DNA of 64,000 bases, from assembly GCF_004402785.1 (NCBI RefSeq), contig NZ_SOFP01000046.1, positions 124,001-188,000 on the forward strand. Direction: 5' to 3'. Made by a program: the position numbers and the translations under genes. Of this stretch, positions 28,544-36,251 are shown piece by piece (positions within the stretch are counted from its first letter, which is position 1; each line of letters starts with the position of its first letter). This DNA is from Cryobacterium algoritolerans. Lineage in GTDB: Bacteria > Actinomycetota > Actinomycetes > Actinomycetales > Microbacteriaceae. The notes beneath the pieces were generated by a model, which was given only the letters and a program-made list of their open reading frames with translations, did no database searches and was not told where the DNA came from.

Positions 28544-29493
28544 CGTTGGGTAATGACCCACAGCCACTGACGCGTCGTCAAGCGCGCGAGTTGGCCCAGG
28601 GGCACGAGCCTGCCTCGGCAGACCAGCAGAATTCGTCGAACCACATTCCCACGCACTCCTCCGGATCCACCCCGGCACAGACCGCGGCGCCCGACAAGCC
28701 CGCCGTCGCATCCGCGTTCGCCCCGCCCGCGACAAAGTCCGGTTGGGCCGCGGCGGTGAGCGCTCCACGCCAACCCGTCCCCAAACGAACGCTGACCCGT
28801 CGTGAACTGCGCGCCGTGCAGCTGGCTCAGGGCCACGACGACGAATCGGGCCAGTCAGAGCCGATCGCGGTCGAGCTGCAGGGTACCCCGGCTCCCGTCG
28901 TCAAGGCGAAGCAGCCTGTTCCCGTCGAGTTCCTTGTCGAATCGAAGTCCTCTTCCTCGTCGGCCCGGGTCCGCCCCGGTGTACTCCACCCGCCGGTGGG
29001 ACATTGGTCCCTCGATCGTGACGACGACGACGGCTCCATCCCCTCCGCATCGCCGATCGAACCGTTCGACCAGCTGATGTCCCGTGGCATCAGCGCCGGC
29101 GGAATTCCGACGACGACCAACGCCCTTATCCTGCCGTTGATCCCGCATCAGGGCACGACCTCGGGACCGCTGACCAGCACCGGCGAGATCATGATCACCG
29201 GCTCGATCGACCTGCCCCGCAGTCTCGGGTCGACGGGCGCGCATCCGAATCTTTTCGACTCCGCCGAGATGGACCACATGCTCGACCAGCTCGACGAGAG
29301 CGGTCACCACAGCGACGTCGCCCCGGTGAGTGCGAGCCGCGCCGTCAGCACCCACGCCTCGACCAGGGGTGTTATGGCGCCGCCGGCCAAGCGCGGGGTG
29401 ACACTTCCCACCGTCCTGACCATCACGGTGGGAGTGCTCGCTCTCGGCGTCGTTGCGCTCTTCATCGCCGGCTACGTCCTCAAGATCTTCTAA
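28540..29493 (+). CDS. Tail-anchored, mostly disordered protein of unknown function
   Basis: A 317-residue protein. Most of it is low-complexity (Pro, Ser, Ala, Gln). The N-terminal third contains two copies of a short charged motif, [15 protein letters not shown] (about residue 9) and [17 protein letters not shown] (about residue 86). The C-terminus has a single membrane helix, [22 protein letters not shown], so it is probably anchored with the bulk in the cytosol. It lies coupled between nadD and rsfS, a position where Microbacteriaceae often carry such a gene. Function unknown. Confidence 0.75.
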   Translation: MTLGNDPQPLTRRQARELAQGHEPASADQQNSSNHIPTHSSGSTPAQTAAPDKPAVASAFAPPATKSGWAAAVSAPRQPVPKRTLTRRELRAVQLAQGHDDESGQSEPIAVELQGTPAPVVKAKQPVPVEFLVESKSSSSSARVRPGVLHPPVGHWSLDRDDDDGSIPSASPIEPFDQLMSRGISAGGIPTTTNALILPLIPHQGTTSGPLTSTGEIMITGSIDLPRSLGSTGAHPNLFDSAEMDHMLDQLDESGHHSDVAPVSASRAVSTHASTRGVMAPPAKRGVTLPTVLTITVGVLALGVVALFIAGYVLKIF

Positions 29494-29533
29494 TGCCACT
29501 TCATTCGCTCTCACTATCCCAGGGATTCATTCG

Positions 29534-29911
29534 ATGACAGCTTCTGCCCATGCTCTCGAGCTCCTCAAGCTGGCCGCCGCCGCCGCAGACTCGAAGGCGG
29601 GGGAGGACCTCGTCGCAATCGACGTCTCGAACCCCCTTCCGCTCGCCGACATCTTCCTGATCGTTACCGGCCGCTCGGAGCGCAACGTCGTGGCTATCGC
29701 CGGCGAGATCGAAGACAAGCTCACGGAGGCCGGCCACAAGCCCCTGCGTCGCGAGGGCCGCGCCGAGGGCCGTTGGATCCTCGTTGACTTCGGTGACCTC
29801 GTTGTCCACGTCTTCCACGAAGAGGAACGCGTCTACTACTCCCTCGAGCGCCTGTGGAAGGACTGCCCGGTCGTTCCGATCGAGTTGCCCGCCCACAATG
29901 TGCAGGAGTAG
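29534..29911 (+). CDS. rsfS: Ribosome silencing factor RsfS
   Basis: A 125-residue protein that binds L14 of the 50S subunit and blocks subunit joining when nutrients are short. Motifs of the DUF143/RsfS family: DLVAIDVSNPLPLADIFLIVTGRSERNVVAI, RREGRAEGRWILVDFGDLVVHVFHEEERVYYSLERLW. The ATG at 29534 is preceded by AGGGA and gives the family N-terminus. It follows the anchored protein by 40 bases and is the last gene before tRNA-Ala. Confidence 0.95.
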   Translation: MTASAHALELLKLAAAAADSKAGEDLVAIDVSNPLPLADIFLIVTGRSERNVVAIAGEIEDKLTEAGHKPLRREGRAEGRWILVDFGDLVVHVFHEEERVYYSLERLWKDCPVVPIELPAHNVQE

Positions 29912-29984
29912 CAGCTGGTACTCCACCGGGCTCGGGATGTAGTAGCCTAGAGAAGTTGTTTCGGGGGAATCCGAAACACAATCT

Positions 29985-30060
29985 GGGTCCGTGGCGCAGC
30001 TGGTAGCGCACCTGCATGGCATGCAGGGGGTCAGGGGTTCGAATCCCCTCGGATCCACCA
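29985..30060 (+). tRNA. tRNA-Ala(GGC), CCA encoded
   Basis: A complete cloverleaf: acceptor GGGTCCG/CGGATCC with the alanine identity pair G3-U70, D arm GCGC-AGCTGGTA-GCGC, anticodon stem CCTGC/GCAGG with loop ATGGCAT (anticodon GGC, reading GCC), T arm AGGGG-TTCGAAT-CCCCT, and the CCA end. It stands alone, followed by a terminator. Its 3' end is not duplicated elsewhere in the window, so it has not served as a visible attachment site. Confidence 0.97.
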
Positions 30061-30083
30061 CGCAACACCGTTGGACAAGAAGT

Positions 30084-30110
30084 ACCCGCTCACTGAGCGG
30101 GTCTTTTTTG
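30084..30110 (+). terminator. Intrinsic terminator after tRNA-Ala
   Basis: ACCCGCTC (30084-30091) pairs with GAGCGGGT (30095-30102) around ACT, followed by CTTTTTT. A classical rho-independent terminator. Confidence 0.92.
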
Positions 30111-30188
30111 TATGATCTGGTCCTTTTCTTGTTCCAGATCCTCGCCGAGGCTGGGATTTCGGTGCCCGCCGGTCTCGTCAGTCCTGCG

Positions 30189-30193
30189 GAGCC
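30189..30193. repeat. Left copy of 5-bp target duplication GAGCC
   Basis: GAGCC immediately outside the left inverted repeat; the same five bases stand immediately outside the right one (42149-42153). Five bases is the duplication length made by Tn3-family transposition. Confidence 0.88.
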
Positions 30194-30231
30194 GGCGTCT
30201 GAGGAGGATCGGTACGGAAATTCACGCTAAG
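30194..30231 (+). repeat. Left terminal inverted repeat (IRL)
   Basis: 38 bp beginning GGCGTCTGAGGAGGATCGG at the outer edge and ending TTCACGCTAAG at the inner edge. The outer end differs from the right repeat by one base (GGCG instead of GGGG). The transposase fragment starts 26 bases further in. Confidence 0.9.
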
Positions 30232-30257
30232 TGGTCCGGGGCTTATGGATTGGTGGC

Positions 30258-31043
30258 ATGGCGGTTGATTTTCTAAGTGATGAGCAGGTCGCCGGGTTCG
30301 GCCGATTCCCTGATGAGGTATCGCGGGAGGACCTGGAGCGCTTTTGTTGGTTGGACGATGCTGATCTGTCGGTGGCCGGCCGGCGGCGGGTGATGCACAA
30401 CCGTCTGGGATTCGCTGTTCAACTGGCCACGGTCCGTGTAGTAGGCCGGTTCCTGACGGATCCGTTGGTTGTCCCTTGGCCGGTGGTGGAATCCTTGGCC
30501 GAGCAACTGGGCATTGCGGATGCTTCCACTCTCAAGCTTTACGCGCAGCGGGGACAGACCGGCTACGAGCATGCTGCGGAGATTTCTGCCTTTTATGGGT
30601 ACGTGGACTTCGCTGATCCGGTGAAGTACGAGGAGCTGAGGCTGTTCCTGTCGGCCCGGGCGTGGACGTCGTCGGAGGGGCCAGTGCGTTTGTTTGAACG
30701 CGCGGCCCTCTGGCTGCGTGAGCGGAAGGTCCTTCTTCCTGGCGTCTCCGCGTTGACGCGTCTGGTTGCAGAGGTCCGTGCTGGCGCGAGTGACCGGCTC
30801 TATGCCGTGCTGGTTGACGCGGCCGGGCCCAACTTGATCCGGGGGTTGGAGGCCTTGCTTCGCGTCGAGGACGGTTCCAGGCTGACTGCGTGGGAAAGAC
30901 TGCGGACAGGGCCCTCGCGGGTCTCGGTGCCGGAGTTGCTGCGGCAGTTGGACCGGCTGACACGCCTACAGGCCTTGGGTGCGGGGACCATTTTACGTGC
31001 CTGCCGATGCGCAGCTGATCGAGTGGATGCCGTAACTGCGTGA
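30258..31043 (+). pseudogene. tnpA: Tn3-family transposase, N-terminal fragment (DUF4158 region)
   Basis: The first about 240 residues match the DUF4158 N-terminal domain of Tn3 transposases (VDFLSDEQVAGFGRFP, LERFCWLDDADL, RRRVMHNRLGFAVQLATVR, TLKLYAQRGQTGYEHAAEI, REVxxL-type helix ARAW, and LRERKVLLPGVSALTRLVAEVR). A full transposase has about 970-1000 residues with a DDE domain; here homology stops near LTRLQALGAG (about 30985) and 20 unrelated residues lead to a stop at 31043. No later transposase piece was found. The ATG at 30258 fits the family start. The gene cannot give an active transposase. Confidence 0.85.
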
Positions 31044-31326
31044 AGCAGGTGTCTCGCCCTTTGTGGCCTGGGCCTGTGATCCGGCAAAGGCGAAGGCCCG
31101 TTCTCCGCGCGAGTCGAGAACGGGCCCAGGTCGCTGGGTTGTGAGCACTGCGCCGCAATGGGGTGCTGACAGTTCGCAAGGGGGACCCCCTACGGGACGC
31201 TCAAAAAGGTGGACCAGTCAGCGTTCGACGTCTTTGCAGCTCACCAGAATCGGGCCGTAGAGGGTCGCTGCCACCAGCATGGTGACCCTTCCCGAAGCCT
31301 CATCGGTCCAGTAGTTGTCGAATCAC
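31044..31326. other. Gene-free junction after the transposase fragment
   Basis: No coding sequence that I recognise. It contains a perfect 11-bp inverted repeat GGCCCGTTCTC (31095-31105) and GAGAACGGGCC (31116-31126) without T tract, and a GGGGGACCCCC palindrome (31180-31190) followed by TACGGGACGCTCAAAAAGGTGG, which could be the end of a lost insertion sequence. Likely scar DNA from the event that removed most of tnpA. Confidence 0.4.
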
Positions 31327-31776
31327 TCACGAACTGCGTTGGTGGCCGTAGCGCTCGGCCATCTTCTCGGAGAGTAGCTGCGCTGCTTCCGCCGCGGTGA
31401 GTGTCAGGCTCTCGCTTTCGTCAACGCCGAGTTCGCTGAGCGCCCGAACGAGATACAGCGGTAGCGGCTCCCTCTGGGTCACGGTTTCGGGCGCCCCGCG
31501 GTCCGGCAACTTCTTGTCACGAACACAGGCCCAGAACGCTTCAGGGTCAACGGCGAGCTGGGTTCGCAGGATGTGGGTCCACATCCCGGCAGAGTAAGTC
31601 GACTTGTCGACGGGTCTGGAGATTCGAGTTCGGAGGATGTGCCCGTCCCAGAGCGTCAACTCGTAGGTGCGGTGATGCCTGACAGGCTGTCCTGATGCGC
31701 CGCGTATGAGCTGCCACTTCTCCGCCACGCAGAAGTCGTCGTGGTCCTCGCGGGTCGCGGCCGGGTGTCTACTCAC
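31327..31776 (-). CDS. Putative type II toxin (cytotoxic translational repressor-like)
   Basis: A 149-residue protein encoded directly after the Phd-like antitoxin; its GTG start (31774-31776) overlaps the antitoxin stop (GTGAGTAG). The sequence VSRHPAATREDHDDFCVAEKW, HHRTYELTLWDGHILRTRISRP and FWACVRDKKLPDRG resembles actinobacterial proteins named cytotoxic translational repressor of toxin-antitoxin systems, from memory only. The basic, His/Arg-rich middle would suit an RNase. The last 50 residues form a helical tail. Position and coupling support the toxin role more strongly than the sequence does. Confidence 0.55.
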   Translation of the reverse strand: MSRHPAATREDHDDFCVAEKWQLIRGASGQPVRHHRTYELTLWDGHILRTRISRPVDKSTYSAGMWTHILRTQLAVDPEAFWACVRDKKLPDRGAPETVTQREPLPLYLVRALSELGVDESESLTLTAAEAAQLLSEKMAERYGHQRSS

Positions 31777-32188
31777 CGCCGCGCTCAAGCCATTCGAGGA
31801 GCTGTTCGTCGGTGGAAAGTTTAATGAGCTGCACAAGTGCCCAGTTTCCGGCGTGATTCGGAGCACTCTCCAGCCGGTCGTCCCAGTCTTCGGCGTACTC
31901 ACGAAGCGAAAGGGCGAGGTCAGCGAGCGCGCCGTTAACATCCGTACCCTCAGACACAAAGGGGCGACCATCCATCAACGCGATAGTGCGGCCATCTTCG
32001 CGAGTGACGCGAACGCGCGGCGATACAGTTCGAGAGAAGTAGGTACGGAGCCGATCCACCGGCATGACCGCGGAGAGCTGACCATCGCGCTGCACGGTGA
32101 CGGTTCGCCCGCGCGCGGTCGCATCGAACACTTCCTTGAGATGTGAGCGCGCGTCTGTGAACGTCTTGTAATCGGCGACGAGTGGCAT
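31769..32188 (-). CDS. Phd/YefM-family antitoxin
   Basis: A 139-residue protein. The first 70 residues have the Phd/YefM DNA-binding and dimerisation pattern: MPLVADYKTFTDARSHLKEVFDATARGRTVTVQRDG, then AVMPVDRLRTYF. The longer C-terminal part (to LSTDEQLLEWLERGGE) would wrap the toxin. The ATG at 32188 begins the conserved domain; the open frame extends 21 codons upstream across the operator and is not used. It is first in the operon, as expected for autoregulated antitoxin-toxin pairs. Confidence 0.8.
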   Translation of the reverse strand: MPLVADYKTFTDARSHLKEVFDATARGRTVTVQRDGQLSAVMPVDRLRTYFSRTVSPRVRVTREDGRTIALMDGRPFVSEGTDVNGALADLALSLREYAEDWDDRLESAPNHAGNWALVQLIKLSTDEQLLEWLERGGE

Positions 32189-32224
32189 TTTCAACCTTCC
32201 TGCGGAGGTGAACCCTTGCATGTA

Positions 32225-32243
32225 GACGTACGTTGAGTACGTC
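32225..32243. promoter_or_regulatory. Candidate operator of the toxin-antitoxin pair
   Basis: A perfect dyad GACGTAC (32225-32231), GTTGA, GTACGTC (32237-32243), with outer TGTA/TACA extensions, 37 bases upstream of the antitoxin start. Its place and symmetry fit autoregulation by the Phd-type antitoxin. Confidence 0.65.
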
Positions 32244-32339
32244 ATGTACATGTTATCTCGGTGTCGACTCGAATGGTTGACTCGGCCACGTACTCACCGC
32301 AACCCCACACCCGCCACAGCGACCCAATGGCTGCACACG

Positions 32340-32368
32340 TGCCCGTAACCCGAACGGTTACCGGGACA
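32340..32368. promoter_or_regulatory. Resolvase-site-like dyad, left copy
   Basis: Reads TGCCCGTAACC-CGAAC-GGTTACCGGGACA and closely resembles the 30-bp dyad upstream of the resolvase (41333-41362), in the same orientation. The ends (TGyCCG...CGGGACA) agree with the TGTC...GACA pattern of serine-resolvase subsites. The remainder of the 32189-32552 gap holds the two neighbouring operators and no gene. Confidence 0.5.
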
Positions 32369-32492
32369 CAGCTAATTGGATTGGCCCGTCCGGAACGGGC
32401 GATTAGGCAAAGGCCGTAAACGACAGGTGCTGCGCCAGGACGAGATGGGTCGTTTGAGTCTGGCGCGGACTCCCAACTCCTCTGGCGTACTG

Positions 32493-32526
32493 AAGTGTTT
32501 GCAGATAAAGTTACGTGTAAGCACTT
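32493..32526. promoter_or_regulatory. Imperfect inverted repeat upstream of abiEi
   Basis: AAGTGTTTGC (32493-32502) and GTAAGCACTT (32517-32526) form an imperfect dyad (8 of 10 pairs) 27 bases upstream of abiEi. AbiEi proteins are known to repress their own operon by binding inverted repeats, so this is the best operator candidate. Confidence 0.5.
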
Positions 32527-32552
32527 TGATACTCGGAGAAGGGCGGCCCCTC

Positions 32553-33137
32553 ATGGCGACGATTGATGATCTGCCCGTTCAGGTTTTCAATGCGGCTGCG
32601 GCTGCCGACGCAGGTTTCGGTGTGCGAGAGTTGCGCCGGCTTTGCGAGAGCGGTGCCATCGACCGCATCGGCAGGGGCTTGTACCGCAGGGCCGATCTTC
32701 CGCCTGCGAACCTGGACCTGATCGAAATCGCCGCCCGAAGGCCGGACGCGACATTGTGCCTCACGAGCGCATTGGCGCACCATGGCCTCATTGATGCCAT
32801 CCCCGCGCGTATAGATGTAGCCCTGCCTCGTCGCGCCCGGTTCCCGCGCACTCAGGCCCCTGTCGCCTGGCACCATTTCGATCCTGAGTCATTCACGCTC
32901 GGACGCACCGAACTGCCCATCGACGGAACCGACGGGACCATTGGCCTATATTCGCCTGAGCGCTCCATCGTCGATGCTTACCGGCTTCGTGGCTTGGAAG
33001 GGTATGAGATCGCTCCAGAGGCGTTGAAGAATTGGCTCCGCAAGAGCGGGTCCCACCCGGCCTCACTGATGGCCATCGCCCAGCAGCTTCCCCGAGCGAG
33101 CGGCCCGCTTCGCCAGGCTCTGGAGCTGCTGTCGTGA
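32553..33137 (+). CDS. abiEi: AbiEi-type antitoxin / transcriptional repressor
   Basis: A 194-residue protein with an N-terminal winged-helix domain (VFNAAAAADAGFGVRELRRLCESGAIDRIGRGLYRR, about residues 11-46) followed by the AbiEi antitoxin region (TLCLTSALAHHGLIDAIPARIDVALPRR, RSIVDAYRLRGLEGYEIAPEAL). In type IV systems AbiEi counteracts the AbiEii nucleotidyltransferase and represses the operon. The ATG at 32553 begins the domain; a longer frame upstream lacks homology and a ribosome site. The stop overlaps the next start (GTGA). Codon use is less GC-rich than the flanking chromosome. Confidence 0.85.
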   Translation: MATIDDLPVQVFNAAAAADAGFGVRELRRLCESGAIDRIGRGLYRRADLPPANLDLIEIAARRPDATLCLTSALAHHGLIDAIPARIDVALPRRARFPRTQAPVAWHHFDPESFTLGRTELPIDGTDGTIGLYSPERSIVDAYRLRGLEGYEIAPEALKNWLRKSGSHPASLMAIAQQLPRASGPLRQALELLS

Positions 33138-34015
33138 GCATGGCGTCGCAGCTCTATGCCGCGCTTCAACGGCACGCCCGTGAATCGGGTCGGCCGGTCA
33201 CCGAGACGGTCACCCTCTACGCCATGGAAGCGTTCCTGAACCGATTGGCTCAGACTCCGTACCGAGAGGATTTCGTCCTCAAAGGCGGAGTGCTACTGGC
33301 CGCGTATCACCTTCGCCGTCCGACGAGTGATATCGATATGGAAGCCGTCAACTTCCAAGTGGATGACGCACATCTGCTCGCCGTTGTCCGTGCTGTGGCG
33401 GCGGTCCCCGTCGATGACGCGTTTGTCGTTGACCCGGTCCGCACTGATGTTCGCGCCATCCGTGAGGGCGACGACTACTCGGGCCTCCGAGTCAAGATCT
33501 TCGCAAACGTTTACAACAGTGCGATGTCGTTTCATTTGGACATCAGCACGGGCGACCCGATTTGGCCGGTTCCGCGCGTTGTCGCGGTTCCGCGTATCCT
33601 CGGCGGTCAGTTTGAAATGCTGGGATACCCGGTGGTGATGGTCGTCGCTGAGAAGGCTGTCACGATGCTGACGCGTGGTGCGACGAGCACCCGATGGCGC
33701 GATGTCGTGGATCTCCGTAATTTCTCGATGACACAGGACTTCCTTGCTGGTGAGGTTCAGGGTGCTGCCCAGCGCGTCGCCGACTTCCGTCAAGTGCCAC
33801 TGACCTCAATCGCAGTTGCCACGGCGGGTTGGCCCGCACTTGCTCAGAAGAAGTGGGCGGCATGGCGACGCAAGCTCGACCTCACGGACCAATGCCTGGA
33901 ATCGTTTGAAGAACAGCTGGCGGAAGTTATCCAATTTGTGGATCCGATATTCAGTGGTGCTGTGAGGGCGGATGCGGCGTGGGACCGGGCGATCAAGCGG
34001 TGGCACGAGAGTTGA
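33134..34015 (+). CDS. abiEii: AbiEii-type nucleotidyltransferase toxin
   Basis: A 293-residue protein of the DUF1814/AbiEii family. The nucleotidyltransferase motif is FVLKGGVLLAAYHLRRPTSDIDME (about residues 40-63: GG, then TSDID with the metal-binding aspartates), followed by FHLDISTGDPIWP. In characterised systems such enzymes block translation, several by adding nucleotides to tRNA, and give phage resistance by abortive infection. GTG start at 33134 overlaps the abiEi stop; an ATG at 33140 is also possible. The catalytic motif is intact, so the module looks functional. Confidence 0.85.
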   Translation: MSMASQLYAALQRHARESGRPVTETVTLYAMEAFLNRLAQTPYREDFVLKGGVLLAAYHLRRPTSDIDMEAVNFQVDDAHLLAVVRAVAAVPVDDAFVVDPVRTDVRAIREGDDYSGLRVKIFANVYNSAMSFHLDISTGDPIWPVPRVVAVPRILGGQFEMLGYPVVMVVAEKAVTMLTRGATSTRWRDVVDLRNFSMTQDFLAGEVQGAAQRVADFRQVPLTSIAVATAGWPALAQKKWAAWRRKLDLTDQCLESFEEQLAEVIQFVDPIFSGAVRADAAWDRAIKRWHES

Positions 34016-34064
34016 ACTGATGCGCCCGCACTCCAACCCTCACCGGCACGGCAGGCTCGGGCGA

Positions 34065-34730
34065 TCAGCCGATAGCGTCGGCTAGGCCCTTTGGAAGCAA
34101 TGGCCAGGGGGACCACTGACCTGCAGGCGGTACCGCGGTTCGCGCGGACTTGACCCGGTCCTCTGGCAGGTCCTCGGTGCGGCTGCGTCCGGATCGCATC
34201 CCGACCCCTGGCTCCTCGAGCCGGTACTCAATCCAGTCGCCCCGCCCGGGATCGAACCGCTCAGAATAACCGCCTGACACGACGGTGCGCGTGGTCCATT
34301 CGAGCTCTTCCGCCAGATTCAGGACATCGTCGTCACAGGCATCACAGCCGCACACCGGGAAGTGGAAGTCGTTGAGCGAACCCGCGTGAAGGTAGACGCC
34401 CGGGAACGGCGTAAGGACAAATGTCAGCGGTGCCGCTGTCGGGTTGCGAGGCACGACCCGTACTGCACGGACGACCTCATTTGGCATGTGGAGACGATCT
34501 GCAGCGGCGTTTGGGGCTTCGTCGACGGCAACGTCGAACGTGGTGTGCAGCCACTCGATCAGTGCGTTAGCGACGTCGTGCAACCGCGCGAACCGCTGCA
34601 GATTACTAACACGGGAATACACGTCTTCGGGCGGAGACGCTCCTCCCCATCGATTGCCGTAGTCAATCGGACGGCCCTGCTCATCCCGGTAGATCTCCAC
34701 CGGGAACGTGGGGCGTCGATACTCTGTCAT
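34065..34730 (-). CDS. DUF6226-like protein of unknown function
   Basis: A 221-residue soluble protein. A central region PLTFVLTPFPGVYLHAGSL is followed by FPVCGCDACDDDV, a CxCxxC cluster that could bind a metal. This pattern reminds me of DUF6226, a family of Actinobacteria without known function. The start at ATG 34730 (MTEYRRPTFPVE) was preferred to a GTG two codons upstream. It is convergent with abiEii and seems monocistronic. No catalytic motif seen. Confidence 0.65.
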   Translation of the reverse strand: MTEYRRPTFPVEIYRDEQGRPIDYGNRWGGASPPEDVYSRVSNLQRFARLHDVANALIEWLHTTFDVAVDEAPNAAADRLHMPNEVVRAVRVVPRNPTAAPLTFVLTPFPGVYLHAGSLNDFHFPVCGCDACDDDVLNLAEELEWTTRTVVSGGYSERFDPGRGDWIEYRLEEPGVGMRSGRSRTEDLPEDRVKSARTAVPPAGQWSPWPLLPKGLADAIG

Positions 34731-34957
34731 GTTCACAAACTATCCGTCCAGGGTTCTGTTCACCGAGAAGTTCGTCGGCCCGCAATCGGGCATCTATCGA
34801 TGCTCGGTTGTTGTGAGCTGGGGAGTGCCTTGGTGCTCGCACTCAGGGATCGCAGAGGAACGTGCAACGCGACTGGTCAACTGCCGGTCACCGAATGACT
34901 GAAGGGTCGATGCTTCCAAGACGTTTCCTCTAACGAGGATTCTGACGTCTTGGTTTG

Positions 34958-35467
34958 CTATTCCCCGACCGTGCCGTCGATCGCTTCGCGCAGGAAGTCG
35001 GCGTGGCCGGCGTGGCGCGCGGTCTCCTCGACAAGGTGCAGCAGTACCCATCGGAGCGAGAAGTTGCGTCCATCGCTCAGCGTCTTGACCGACAGCTGAC
35101 CCAAGCCTGTCGATTTGGACACGACTGCCCGGCTCCGATCGCAGGCTTCGCGGTAGCGACTCCGCAGCTGCATCGGCTCGAGAAGAGCAGCGTTGCGGAA
35201 TTCCCAGTCCGGGTCGTCGTCCCAGTCGGCACTGGCCCATGGCTCGCGATCTGGGAGACCAGCAAAGCGGACCTCCATCCAGCTTTCCTCCACGAGCGCC
35301 AGATGATACAGCAGGCCCGCGAGGGTGAGTGTGGACGGGGAGTGCGTTTGTGCCAGCTGCTCACGGGTCAGTCCGTCGGTCTTCGAAAGCAACGTCTCAC
35401 GCTGATAATCGAGGTACTGCGCGAGCATGCCGGATTCCGCACAGTTGGTTTCAGGATCGTTTCGCAT
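34958..35467 (-). CDS. DinB/DUF664 family protein (mycothiol transferase-like)
   Basis: A 169-residue four-helix-bundle protein. The metal-binding histidines are seen in LAGLLYHLALVEESWM (about residue 55) and in LLHLVEETARHAGHADFLRE (about 143-162), the H-x3-H signature of DinB/DUF664. Members in Actinobacteria can act as mycothiol-dependent transferases in detoxification; the substrate here is unknown. The gene between 34737 and 34957 is absent: that stretch of 220 bases holds nothing recognisable. Confidence 0.85.
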   Translation of the reverse strand: MRNDPETNCAESGMLAQYLDYQRETLLSKTDGLTREQLAQTHSPSTLTLAGLLYHLALVEESWMEVRFAGLPDREPWASADWDDDPDWEFRNAALLEPMQLRSRYREACDRSRAVVSKSTGLGQLSVKTLSDGRNFSLRWVLLHLVEETARHAGHADFLREAIDGTVGE

Positions 35468-35601
35468 TCGCTCATCCTGCCAGTGGGCGGAGACGCGTCG
35501 CTAGGCGAACCCTCTCCGGGCTACTCCAGGGCGCTTGCCTCGGAGCGCCGGCGTCGTGGGTTGACTTGAGTCCCGCGCACACTCGCGATGCCGAGACCCA
35601 G

Positions 35602-36141
35602 TCAGGCCAATGCGGCCAACTCTTCCCGCACCGATGACGACAACGTGTCAACTGCCACCTCGCGCCCGGACAGAACAACGCCGAGAGCTTCTTTGTATAC
35701 GACATCACGCACGGGAAGAGGTCGTCTTTTTCCCACCTCAAGCATTGTGAGCCCGTTCCTGAAATCCCGCTTATGGCCCTTATAGATCACCCCGTGCGCA
35801 CCTGGGATAACGGTCGTCAATACTCCACCGAGATACGCCTGCACCTCATCGATGAGCGCAAGCTGACTTGACGTGAACGGGCCGTTCCCCGGAGTGCCGA
35901 GTGCAGGAAGCGGGTTCCACTTCGAGGGCAACTCCACAGTCTCCGTGTCGTGCCGTTCCTTGATGTGCGTCAGGAACCATTCGTTCACGGCATCCAGGCT
36001 TTCGATACTGCCATCGAGTTGCGGATCGCTTGGTGCACTCAACCGTGCTCGGAAACGGTCTCGCGCCGGCTCCAAACCGCTGGCATACGCCTCGTGCAAT
36101 TCCTCGCGCTTCTCGCGACTGGCGCTCATCGTGTCCCACAT
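35602..36141 (-). CDS. Protein of unknown function
   Basis: A 179-residue, hydrophilic protein without signal peptide or membrane helix. The N-terminal 60 residues are helical and charged; the middle (LTTVIPGAHGVIYKGHKRDFRNGLTMLEVGKRRPLPVRDVVYKEA) looks like a folded beta-rich domain. I recognise no family. Two ATG codons (36141 and 36129) could serve as start. It stands alone on the minus strand within the transposon cargo. Confidence 0.6.
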   Translation of the reverse strand: MWDTMSASREKREELHEAYASGLEPARDRFRARLSAPSDPQLDGSIESLDAVNEWFLTHIKERHDTETVELPSKWNPLPALGTPGNGPFTSSQLALIDEVQAYLGGVLTTVIPGAHGVIYKGHKRDFRNGLTMLEVGKRRPLPVRDVVYKEALGVVLSGREVAVDTLSSSVREELAALA

Positions 36142-36251
36142 GTCGTCAGGCTACCCAAAGGTAGAAAGCGAACGGGGAAGGTTGATGCGCAGATTGAGCA
36201 CGAGCTTCTGGCCCGCACTTCACTCAGCGCATCAAGGGGAAATGTGCGGCG

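Noticed and set aside
29985..30060. tRNA-Ala as integration site of an island
   Set aside because: The accessory block starts about 130 bases after the tRNA, and no copy of the tRNA 3' end is found at the right border; the Tn3 ends and target duplication explain the borders better.
31063..31260. Plus-strand frame of 65 codons after the transposase fragment
   Set aside because: No homology recognised, no ribosome site, and it spans the inverted repeat and palindrome of the scar region.
34125..34139. GGCGGTACCGCGG resembling a T-box
   Set aside because: It lies within the coding region of the DUF6226-like gene, has no specifier hairpin and no downstream target; a chance match.
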